A stretch of 64,000 bases of DNA from Eopsaltria australis. Lineage: Eukaryota; Chordata; Aves; Passeriformes; Petroicidae. The translations under genes and the position numbers were made by a program. Within the stretch, counting starts at the first letter, position 1; the number at the start of each line of letters is the position of its first letter. Shown here in pieces: positions 35,681 through 45,466 of the stretch. Location of the stretch: positions 248,001 through 312,000 of the forward strand of contig JAVTVJ010001130.1 of assembly GCA_034509425.1 (NCBI GenBank), read 5' to 3'. The notes under the pieces are model-generated. The model was given only the letters and a program-made list of their open reading frames with translations, was not told the DNA's origin and did no database searches.

Positions 35681-35842
35681 GGAAGAGAAAAGAGCCTGGG
35701 AGTGAACTGGCCTTAGCAGATGAATCCAGTGATCCCAGAGGCCGGTCCCACCTGGATGATGCTGTGACTCTGTGATCTGCACAGCCTGTCCCGGGCTCTC
35801 TGCAGGCTCAGGGGGACTCTGCAGGGCCTGCTCTGAGGTCAC

Positions 35843-35942
35843 AGAGTCACGGAATGGTTTGGACTGGGAGGGAACTCAAAGCTCACCTCGTTCCAACGCC
35901 CTGCCATGGGAGGCAGGGGCGCCTTCCACCAGCCCAAGCCTT
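35843..35942 (-). mobile_element. CR1 LINE 3' fragment
   Basis: Antisense CR1 from GTCACGGAATGGTTTGGACT to the CTGCCATGGGAGGCAGGGGC segment. Confidence 0.75.
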
Positions 35943-36039
35943 CTCGGTGAACGTTTCACCTGGAATTTTCCTGTCGGAAACACGAGGCTGAGCCGTTGGA
36001 TTGATCCCCACACTCCCGTGGCTCCAATAATCGGAGGCC

Positions 36040-36225
36040 ACGGCAGAGGCCCGAGCTCTAATTGAACCTTTGCTCTCAGCGAGGCCCGAGGAGCAACACC
36101 CTGCAGAGGGAGCTTTCAGGTTGCCTTAATTTAACCAAAATATCCTGCAGCCCACTTAACAGCACATTATGAAGTTTCCTCATGAATAATTAACTCTGAA
36201 CTGCGATTGACATCACGAAGCATGT
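36040..36225. promoter_or_regulatory. candidate conserved element with POU-IV-like site
   Basis: Repeat-free AT-rich block: CTCTAATTGAACC, CCTTAATTTAACC, GCACATTATGAAG and CATGAATAATTAACTC. ATAATTAAC at 36186-36194 is one base from the BRN3 core. It ends TGCGATTGACATCACG. It lies about 9 kb 3' of the POU4F gene. Inferred. Confidence 0.4.
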
Positions 36226-37075
36226 GGCTGGCTCAGGCAGTGCCTTCCAGCAGCCAGTGGCTCGCAGGGGGATGCGCAACCAGCACGGCAGGAATCAGCA
36301 CTTCCCCGGCCAGAGCAGGGCTTGGTGCAGCTGCTGCTGGGCAGGGCCGGCAGCTGCTCCCCAGGGCCCCTCCAGACACGGGGCCGGGAGGGCAGGATGG
36401 CCAAACCCGAGGGCAGGGTGGGTTTGGGGTGGCAGGAGGTCGGGGAGCTCTGGCCGGGGTTGGTGCATTGCAAGGGGGAGCTCAGAGCTGTGTCCGAGGC
36501 CTCCAGGCTGCCAGCGGGGTTGTTGTGATGGGAAGGCAGCTCCTGGTGGAAGGAAAAGCTGCTTTCCTCAGCACTCGAGAAGCTGACGGCTCCTGGCAGC
36601 TTCTGTGGGAAGGCGAGGCTGGAGTTCCATGCCGGACATTGGGATCCTGCTCGTTCCTGCTTCCCGGGATGGGCAGCCCTGGGTGCTGCATTCCCATGGA
36701 CAGGCACAGCCATTCCCAGAAGCTCCAATTTCGGCAGTGCCGGTCCCGCCTGCAGGGATCCTCTCAGCCTCCAGGTATCTGAGGACAAAACCTGACCCAG
36801 GACTCAAAGTTTCCCAAGGGAAAGCTCCCTTGAGGAGCCGCTCCCGTGAGCAGCCCGACTGCCCTGCATCCCTCGCACGGAGCTGGGCTGCTCCGGGAGC
36901 CGCAGGGGATCCCAGCACGGCCTCTGCACCAGCCTGGCCACCAGCCCCTGGGGACACGTCCCTGTCTGCCCACCTGCCTCCACACCCGAGGGGACACAGC
37001 CCCGGGGGAGCCAGCAGCGGGGCTGCCCTCCGCGACGGATTAGTCACGGCCGGAGAGGTGACCCCGGCTCCTGCT
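36226..37075. other. intergenic, GC-rich unique sequence
   Basis: Frames of up to 191 codons occur on both strands but contain no domain I recognise. Confidence 0.3.
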
Positions 37076-37335
37076 GGCTGTACTGCGCAGCTGTCGGCGG
37101 CCGGGAACAGTTGTGGAGCAGAAGATTCCCATGGTTTTGGCTGCAGAGTGAATCCAGAGCCGATCCACCCCCCTCTCCCTCAGCCCCCTCCTCAAGCCGT
37201 GTGTTTTAATAAAGACATCCAGGCAGCGCGCTCGGAAAGCTCGCTTAGATCTGAACTAAACAGCACAGCCAGGGTGGGAAAAAAATCCATGCGAGAAGCC
37301 GGAGGAAGTCAGCATTCCATGTGCTGAGGAGAAAC
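37076..37335. promoter_or_regulatory. candidate conserved noncoding element
   Basis: Repeat-free, with CCGTGTGTTTTAATAAAGAC, CTCGCTTAGATCTGAAC and GTCAGCATTCCATGTGC. It borders the CpG-rich block on its right. Confidence 0.3.
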
Positions 37336-37339
37336 ACGG

Positions 37340-37850
37340 AGCCGCAGCCGGAGAGAGCCGGGCACGGCAACCGGAGCGGCTCCGGGAAGATCCATCAGGA
37401 GCTATTATCCATCCGTGTGCGGGAGCTGCGCTCTCCCGGCTCCCTGCGGCCACCTCGGGGCTCCCAGGGGAGAAGCTGGAGCCCGGGGCTCCCAGGGGAG
37501 AAGCTGGAGCCCGGGGCTCCCAGGGGACAGGCTGGAGGCCGGGGTGGAGCCCGGGGCTCCCTCGGTGCCGCTCTGCCCGGGGCTCGCTCCCGGTTTGTCG
37601 GCCCGAGCTGCCGCCGGAGCCGGGGAGCGCAGCGGGGCCCGGGCACACCCGGCACCGTCGGGAGCAGCTCTGCCTGGAGGGTCCCTCCGGAGGAGAGAAT
37701 GGTCCTTTCTGCAGGAGGGAGCCCCCACATGAGAGAGCCCCCCGCGCCTGGGAGGCCGGGAGAGGGGGGGAAACAAAAGGAGCCGCGCTCAGCCTGGGAC
37801 GCGGCCGCCGCTCCCCGTGGGATGCGCTGGTCCAGAGCCCTGGTGCTGGA
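37340..37850. promoter_or_regulatory. CpG-rich island with a short 28-bp tandem repeat
   Basis: High CpG. At about 37457-37562 the unit GGGGCTCCCAGGGGAGAAGC plus TGGAGCCC recurs about four times. No gene start could be tied to it. Confidence 0.5.
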
Positions 37851-39190
37851 GGAGCTGGGCTGGACCGGTTGTGAGAGGGTCCTTGAGCGGCTGAGTGGGA
37901 GCAGATGTGAGGACAGACCGCACAGACAGACAGACAGACAGAGCTGCCTGGAAAAGAGGGAAAGGGAAGAGAAGGAGAGATGGTGGAGGGGCTGGAGGGA
38001 GAAGGTGGAGGGGGAAGGTGTGAGAGGGAACAGCCTCGCTCCTGGTGGGACTCAGGGTGAGGGATGGGGCCTCACAGAAAGTATTGGCTGATTTGGGTGA
38101 TGCCATGAATGCAGCATCCCTTCCCTGAGCCCCCCCTGCCACCAGAGCCACCCTGACCCGGCCCTGAGCTGGTTTTAGTGGCTAAAAGGAGATGAGGAAT
38201 TTGTCCTTCCCAATCTGAGGATCTGGAAAGCTCATCTCCTTGGACGTGGTGCAAATGATGATAAACAACGGGAAAATTCTGCCCTGAACGTTTATCTTGG
38301 TGCTGGGAATCTGTGCAAAGCCTGGATAGATCACAGATCCAGTGTGGGGGACACTCCCCTGCCCTGCTGCAAGGCCAGCAGGAGTTTCCTCTGGTTTGTG
38401 GAAAATACAAACGTGGCCCAGCCCCATGATTTATCCATCAGCGAGGCTGGAAGTGCCTCCTGGAGCTGGTGAGGGATGAGGCAGCATTCCCTGAGCTCGG
38501 GGCTGTTTCCCTGGAACACCTCAGGAGCAGCTCCCTGTGATTCCCGGGAAGCAGCTGGGAAGTGGCAAAGTGCTGGAGCAGGATTTTAGACAAACACATG
38601 GATTTTTCCTTGTGTGACCCCAAACCCTTCCGTGCCTGCTATAAATAAAGCACGGTCCTTAGCTGACACTTCCACATTTCTCCGATTTTCCTACAGCTGG
38701 TGGAGGTGCTGGTGAGGTGCTGCAGATGAAATGCAGATTTTATCATGGATCTCTCTATCTCCAGGATCCCAAAGTTCCTGAAATCGCCTGAGAGCTTCCC
38801 TACTCTGGGATTTCCACAAAGCTCTGAAGTCAAATCCTTCAGCATTTCCTTGGGGTTTGTGGCTAAAAATGAGGGGCTGCTCCTGCAGGGCTCTGGGGGA
38901 GCTGGTGGGGTCAGGAGGCTGTTCCTGTAGGTGAAGGATGGGGAGATAAAGACCTCGGGAAAAACACAAATTTCTGGAGATTCTTTAACACAGATGAAAA
39001 CAAGCCAAATTAAAAAAATAAAAATAGAAATTTAAAGTAAATTTATTAGGATTTCTCGTTCCTTACTGACCCTGGGATGAGCAGGGAGCTCTGTCTCTGC
39101 ACAGCCAAGGGTGAAAGCTGCACCTGACCCAGGGCTTGGTCCTGGTGAAGGGCGACTGATCCACTGGAGAAGGGGGAAATTGCTGCTCCT
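37851..39190. other. intergenic, unique sequence
   Basis: A short (CAGA)n run lies near 37922-37942. Nothing else recognised. Confidence 0.3.
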
Positions 39191-39194
39191 TTTT

Positions 39195-39450
39195 CCTGGA
39201 ATCGTAGAATCATGGAATGATTTAGCTTGGAAAAGCCCTCCAGCTGTTCTCCCAACACTGCCAAGGCCACCACTGCCCATGTCCCCAAGTGTCACATCCA
39301 CACAGCTTTTCAATCCCTCCAGGGGTGGCATCTCCACTCCTGCCCTGGGCCGCTCTTCCAGGGCTGGACAACCCTTTCCATGAAGGAATTTTCCCAGTAT
39401 CCCACCTAAACTCACCTTGAGGCCATTTCCTCTCGTCCTGCCCCACAGCC
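39195..39450 (-). mobile_element. CR1 LINE 3' fragment
   Basis: Antisense CR1 from GGAATCGTAGAATCATGGAA through CAATCCCTCCAGGGGTGGCA to CTTGAGGCCATTTCCTCTCG. Confidence 0.9.
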
Positions 39451-41565
39451 AGCTGTCAGGTTTGCCCTGCTCCATTTCCCAAACTCTTTCCCGAGCCTTT
39501 TCCCTGCCTTCCCGTCAGCCTGGCTGTCCTCCCCCCTGCCCAGGTGCCCGTGGAGCCTCTAATTATGGCTTCACTCCTTTTTTCCCTGCAGTGGAACAGA
39601 GCCTACCCCAAGCATCTTTAAAAATACATCTGCTCTTCACTGCACTAAAACACATGGAATAATAGAAGAAAGTCCGGAGTGGGCGCACCCCGGACCTGCC
39701 CAGCTTTCAAAGGCAGGGTTCCTTTAAAGAACACGGAGCATTTTCTCTGCTCCTGACCCCAAGATGGGACGTGCCAGCAATTCCTGAGCAAGGGGTCCTG
39801 GTGTCCCTCCCTCGGCCCGGATCCCTGCGGGATGAGGCAGTGCCTGTTGCTGTCACTGGGATTGCTGCTGCTGCTGCAGATTCCCCACGTCTCTGAACGC
39901 TCTCTGTGAGCACTCTGAGCTCTGTGGATGGACAGGTGGGACCCACTGATGTTCCCCAGACAGGCTGGACATTCCTTCCCTTGTTTCCCAGTGGGAAGTC
40001 AGCCCCTTGGGCATGGGGTTTAGTGGGACACGGGTTGAGGTGGCACCGTTTGCTGTCACCCTCCTGCTCAGGAAGCACAGACGGGCCCTGTGCCTGTGAA
40101 ACAAAGTGGGGTGAAGGGGCCCTGGAGCAGCTCATCAGCCTAAAGGATGCACCATCCCAAATTATCCTAAAAGATGGAAGAGGGGCAGGGCTTTTCCAGG
40201 GATTTCTTCCAACACATCTGCATTTGCCTGCAGTCACCAGACTCCTCCTCAGCAGGGCTTGGATAACTTCAAACCCATCCCTGCACGCTTTGCTGGTGGT
40301 GGCACGGCCACGTCTCTGTCACATCTGAGCACAAGGGGTTTAGCTGCCCAAATCCTTGGAGGGTCTTGGCTTTCACGGCAGGAAGAAGTAACACAAAAGA
40401 GAGTGACATGGAAGGAAACAGCTTGGAGCGAGGACAGGATTGCCAGAGAGATCCTGGCTGGAGCACCAGCTGCCAGGGAGAGCTCCGGGAAGTGGTGTCT
40501 GGCAGCTCCAGCAGCTCAGACCTGGTGGGCAGCTTTTCCCGGGAAGCCTTTGCAGCACCAGGGGTGGGATTCAGCTGCCACACCCCCTTTTTTGGTGTCT
40601 CCACCTGAGCTGGTCGTTCAGCACCGTTCCAGGCTTTAAGGTGATGAAGGTGCCTCTAAGCCCTGAGCCAGGGGTTGATATCAGGGGTTGATTTCAGAGC
40701 TGAGCTGCAGCAGAGGCTCCTTGGTGCCTCTCCAGTGACCCTCACTGGAGCTCAGAGGTCTCCACTCAGCCGTGCATCCCTGCTCTGAAGGCCCCCAAAG
40801 CATCTCCACCCATCCCTGGTGCATTGCTGGTGTTGATGCTTTGAGTCCTCGGGGTGCCCCTGGGGAAGGGATAAGACCTGGCCCACCCCCTCAATGCCAC
40901 CAGCCCGGATGTAGGTGAGGAATCGAGTCCTCAGAGGTGGCTGAAGCTTCGTCCTGAAGGAGCTCTGGGCCAGCTCAGGGCTGGATTAGCAGGTGCCTGT
41001 AAAGGTGGAACTGCTGGAGCAAGAGAGTTGAAAAGTCTCAAACCTCGCCCATGAATCAAACCTCAGGTGAAAACCCAGAGCGAGAGTGGAGTGCCCATTC
41101 CAGTCAATTTTCCCTTCCCTTAATGCTGTTTTGGGTGCAGTGTCAGGCTCAGGGGTGTCTTTGTGCCCCAGAAGCAGGGAGTGCCCACACACCCCTGGCT
41201 GTGTCTGCTTTCCTTCCCTCTCCTGCTCTCCCCGCCCTGAGCTTTTCCCACCTCCCCCCGTGCCAGGTGCTCTGCAGAGAGCCTGGATTTGGGGGGGTTC
41301 GGGTCCTTTTGGGTACCCAGCCCTGGTGCAGGAGGGGACCCTCAGAGGAACAGGAGCTGGACACAGAACCTGAGACGCCGGACCGTGGCTGGGACCCGCT
41401 CCCGGCGTGTCCTGGCTGCCAGAGCCGCACCAGGAAGGGGCAGCAGCTTCTCCCAGGAGTGGCTGTTCGGGAGAAGGGGGCGGGGGAAGCACCAGGGGCC
41501 CTTCTCCACCTCCTTCCAGGCTTTTCCCTGAGGATCCTGGAGGCTCGCGCTGGCCTGGGAGCTGC
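39451..41565. other. intergenic, unique sequence
   Basis: No gene, RNA or repeat family recognised in about 2.1 kb. Confidence 0.3.
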
Positions 41566-41567
41566 TG

Positions 41568-41892
41568 GAGCAGGAAGAGGAGGATGAGCAGGAGGAGCAC
41601 AAGAAAGAGCAGGAGTAGAAGCAGGGACAGAAGCAAGGGCAGGAATAGGAGCAGGAGGAGGAGTAGGAACAGGAGCAGGAGCAGGGGCTGGAGCAGGAGT
41701 AGAAGCAAAACCAGTAGGAATAATGGCAGGGACAAGGAAAGGAGGAGGAGCGGAAACATGAGTAGGAGCAGGGACAGCAGCAAGGACAGCAGCAGGGACA
41801 GCAGCAGGGACAGCAGCAGGAGCAGGGACAGCAGCAGGAGCAGGGACAGCAGCAGGGACAGCAGCAGGGACAGCAGCAGGAGCAGGGACAAT
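41568..41892. repeat. AGCAGGGAC-type purine-rich minisatellite
   Basis: Units of AGCAGGGACAGC and AGCAGGAGC in multiples of three. The plus strand mimics an RS-rich protein (SRDSSRSRDS) and the minus strand a poly-Leu protein. Both are artefacts of composition. Confidence 0.9.
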
Positions 41893-42089
41893 CCCCGGGC
41901 CGGCAGCCCGGCTGTGATGAGTTCTCCAGGCCTCAGCACCGCTCCCGGTGCCTCTCTGCCCGCCCCTCCCGGCCCAGCCCCGCTGCTCCTCGCCCGCAGC
42001 TGCCCCATCCTTGGCTCGGATCCCCCCTTACCTGGCGGCCGCGGGGGCCGGGGGGGTCCCCGGGCGGCCCCGCTCCGGCTCCCCAGCGC

Positions 42090-42430
42090 AGCGCTTTGCA
42101 TTTGTGCCTGGGAAATACCCACCCGGCGTTTTATGAGCGCGCCTGATAAATATTGCATCGCCCGTGAACTTGGCGGAGCGGGGGCACCGCGGCACCGGCC
42201 CCGGCACCGGGCACGGGCCGGGGAGGGGCGCGGGGGGGGCGGAGGAGCCACGGGAGCGGCTCCGGCTGCGCGGGGGAGCCGCGGAAAGGGGGGGCCGGGG
42301 CCCCGCTAATGCTGCGCGGAGCCGGGCCGGGCCCCCCCGGGCAGCACTCAGCATCCCGCCTCATTAAAGTTTCATCGGCAGCGCTCGGCCAAGGTCTATT
42401 TATGAAAATGCGCTTTTCGCTGCATGGAGA
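42090..42430. promoter_or_regulatory. candidate 3' enhancer in CpG-rich sequence
   Basis: Unique sequence with CATTTGTGCCTGGGAAATAC, CGTTTTATGAGCGCGCCTGA, TAAATATTGCATCGCC, and later CATTAAAGTTTCATCGG and GGTCTATTTATGAAAATGCG. The AT-rich motif cores sit in a CpG island about 3 kb 3' of the POU4F stop. Confidence 0.35.
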
Positions 42431-42619
42431 AAACAGGGACGGAGCGCAAGAACAAAGGGATGGGCTCTGGGAAGCGCCCGGGAATAAAGAGGGATGTGCG
42501 GGACGGGGTGCGGGGGTCCCACAGTGCGGGCAGGGCCGGCGGGGCTCTGGCGGCCACCGCCGAGCTGGCCCCGCTCGCCCAGGTGCAGCAGCTCCTCCGA
42601 CAGCTCTTTCGGGCGCCGC

Positions 42620-42955
42620 ACAATTTCCTTTTAATTTTTATTTTTCTTCTTCTTTTTCTGCTTCTTTTTCTTTTTCTATTTTTTGCGGGGGTTTCTTGCT
42701 TCTTTCTGTGGTTTTTTAAGGTTTTGTTTGTTTGCGCTTTTTGTTTGGTTTGTTTTAGGGGTTTTTTCGGTTTGGTTTTTTGTTTGCTTGGTTGGTTTTG
42801 GTTTTATTTTGTTTGGCTTCATTTCATTAGTTCACTTCCATTCATTGTATTTAATTTCATTTTGGTTCACTTCAACGTATTTTATTTAACTGTATTTTAT
42901 TTCATTTCATTATACTCTACTTCATTTTTTCTTGTTTTACTTTGGTTTTCCCCCT
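42620..42955. repeat. T/G-rich low-complexity tract
   Basis: TTTGTTTG, TTTGGTTTG and CATTTCATT units over about 330 bp. Roughly complementary to the A/C-rich tract at 43030-43165. Confidence 0.85.
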
Positions 42956-43029
42956 GTAAAAGCCGGAGGGTCCCGGCTGTCGGGCTTCAACACCACCACG
43001 TGCGTTTGGTTATTTTTTTCCGCGAATAA

Positions 43030-43165
43030 GTTATAAAACAAAACAAGACAAAACAAAACAACAATTAAAAAAACACCCCACAAACAAAAACCCAAACAAA
43101 CAAAAACCATCAAACAAAAATAAAACAAAAAAAAAACCCAAAGAAACAAAATCAACAAAAATCGC
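43030..43165. repeat. A/C-rich low-complexity tract
   Basis: AAACAAAAC, CAAACAAAAACC and similar units, the imperfect complement of the preceding T/G-rich tract. Confidence 0.85.
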
Positions 43166-43477
43166 GCTTTTTTATCCCTTCTTTCCGCGTCTCCCCGGCA
43201 CCGAGCGGACCCGCAGGTTCTGACCCCCCAGGACAGAGGGGATCCCCGGCTTTACCCCCCCGTCCCACCCGCCGAGCGATCGAAGCGCTTTTGGGGAGGT
43301 TTCGGTGCCACCGACACCGAAAAGTCCCTTTCGGAGCCGCTGACGCCGCAGCCCGGGGGTGACAGGGGGCACCTGGGGGTGTCACCCCCTGGGCAGAGCG
43401 GGGTGCGGGGTCAGGGACTCAGCCCGGCCCCGCCGCCGTTCGCGGGAGCTGCCGGGGGCTGCGGGCAGCGCTGCCCG

Positions 43478-44068
43478 GCCCGGCCAGCGACCCCCGGGCT
43501 AAGGGAGAGACCCCCGGGCATGGGAGAGACCCCCGAGCTGCGGGAAAGACCCCCGGGCATGGGAGAGACCCCCGGGCTAAGGGAGCGACTCCCGAGCTGC
43601 GGGAAAGACCCCCGGTCATGGGAGAGACCCTAGGGCTGAGGGAGAGACCCCCGGGCTAAGGGAGAGACCCCCGGGCTAAGGGAGCGACCCCCGGGCTAAG
43701 GGAGAGACCCCCGGGCTATGGGAGAGACCCCCGGGCTAAGGGAGCGACCCCCGGGCTAAGGGAGAGACCCCCGGGCTAAGGGAGAGACCCCCGGCCATGG
43801 GAGAGACCCGCGAGCTGCGGGAGAGACCCCCGGGCTAAGGGAGAGACCCCCGGGCTATGGGAGAGACCCCCGGGCTAAGGGAAAGACCCCCGGGCATGGG
43901 AGAGACCCGCGAGCTGCGGGAGCGACCCTTGGGCTGCAGGAGAGACCACCGGGCTGCGAGAGTGACCCTGGCCACGGGAGAGACCCCTGAGCTGCGGGAG
44001 AGACCCCCGGGCTAAGGGAGAGATCCCCGAGCTGCCGGAGCGACCCCCGGGCTGCGGGAGAGAACCCC
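43478..44068. repeat. 21-bp minisatellite with CCCGGG core, about 28 copies
   Basis: The unit is GGGAGAGACCCCCGGGCTAA plus G, with CATGG and AGCTGC variants. Nearly every unit carries the palindrome CCCGGG and one or more CpGs. It begins about 240 bp beyond the predicted POU4F poly(A) site. Confidence 0.95.
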
Positions 44069-44309
44069 CACACGGCACCGGGCGGGGAAGGGGCCAAAAC
44101 TCCCGGGATGGGTCCGGGGGGAGCCGGGAGCCCCGGTCCCCTCGGGGCCAGCCCCGGACTGTCCCGTGTCTGTCCCCACCGAGGAGGACGGAGCCGGCCT
44201 CCATCCCCGCGGAGCCACCGGAGGAGCTGCCCGGGAGTCCCGGGAAAGCGGCGCCCGGGCCAGGGGCTCCCCGGAGCCGCAGTAACTGCAGGAGGCAGGA
44301 GGGTGAGGT

Positions 44310-45466
44310 AAAACGTGCATGATTTATTTGAAATGTTGCAGCGTACACAGACACCAAAATTTCATTCAGCACACACACAGCGGAACGAAATCTCCTTTAA
44401 TTCAAAAATAAAAAAATAACAGAAGAAAATAAAAGGAAAGGAGGCAAATTTCTCTATTAAATATGCAAAGGAAAGGGGGGAAAATAAGAGTTTTCTTGCC
44501 TTCGAAAGTGCAGAGTTCCCTACGAGCAGAGGCCGGGCCGGGCTCCGTCCCCGCTGCCTCGGGCCGCTCCCGCCGCTCCGCTGAGCCCCAAGGACGTGAT
44601 TGTCGAAGCGCAGGATTTTATACAGTGAAACCATACGGAAATCGAACGGTTTGAGTGAAACCAACGCAAAATAAATCTCCATTTCCCCGAACAAACCGCG
44701 ACTCCAGGGACGGGCCAATTTTTTTTTTTTTTTCTTTTTTAATCTTTTCTCCTTTTTTTTTTAAAATCCTTTTAATTTTTTTTTTTTCAATTTAGCCGAT
44801 GAGGTAGAAACAGAAATGGTACTGCAAAAACGCGATGGGTTTGCGGGGGGCAGGGGAGAGAACAAAACCATGCAGGTGCGTGTGTGTGCGTGGGTGTGCG
44901 GGGACCCTGGCAGCGGGGAGCACCCCGGCTTTACAGCTGGCTTCCAGCTCGTTTCCTTTTTCATTTCTTTTCCTTTTTTTTTATTTTTTTTTTTTTAAAG
45001 AAGAGGAGCGGACACAGAGGAGCGAGCGGTGCCGCGGCCCCCGAGCCGGGAGGGGTTTGTGACAAAGACCCACCGGGCTCTCGCTGCTGCTGCCCCGACT
45101 CCGAGCACCCCCAGACTTCCCCCCCCTTGGCCTTTTCATTTTGTCTTTTTCCTTTTTCTCCATCTTTTTTTTTTTTTCTTTTTTTTTTCTCCAGTTTTAT
45201 CTACAAAAGCAGTCTGTACCAGTCAGAACAGCGGGGCCACTTCGCCCAGGGGTGAGGAGCAGGCACCAAACTGTTCACTTTGCTTTGGGCGTGTTTCTCT
45301 TTATTTTAAGGTTTATTTTTCCTTATTGTTTGTTTGGTTGGTTTTTCTCCAATTTTTTTAACCCAAAAAGAAAAAAAAAAAGCCGACAGCCCCCAGCCCT
45401 GCATGGGAAGGGGCGGTCGGGAGGGCAGCACCCCCCACACACACCGCTGCCTCCCCAGCCCCTTCC
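44310..45466 (-). other. predicted 3' UTR of the POU4F gene with poly(A) signal
   Basis: Downstream of the stop the minus strand is an A-rich, non-repetitive stretch of about 1.15 kb. It ends in a canonical AATAAA at 44328-44323 followed by CATGCACGTT. Earlier AATAAA hexamers at 45305-45300, 45317-45312 and 44985-44980 could be used as alternatives. The next feature beyond is the 21-bp minisatellite. Extent is inferred; no transcript data are available. Confidence 0.5.

Noticed and set aside
41407..42309. RS-rich protein resembling a splicing factor
   Set aside because: The RS pattern comes from an AGCAGGGAC-type tandem array. No RNA-recognition domain is present, and the opposite strand is poly-Leu.
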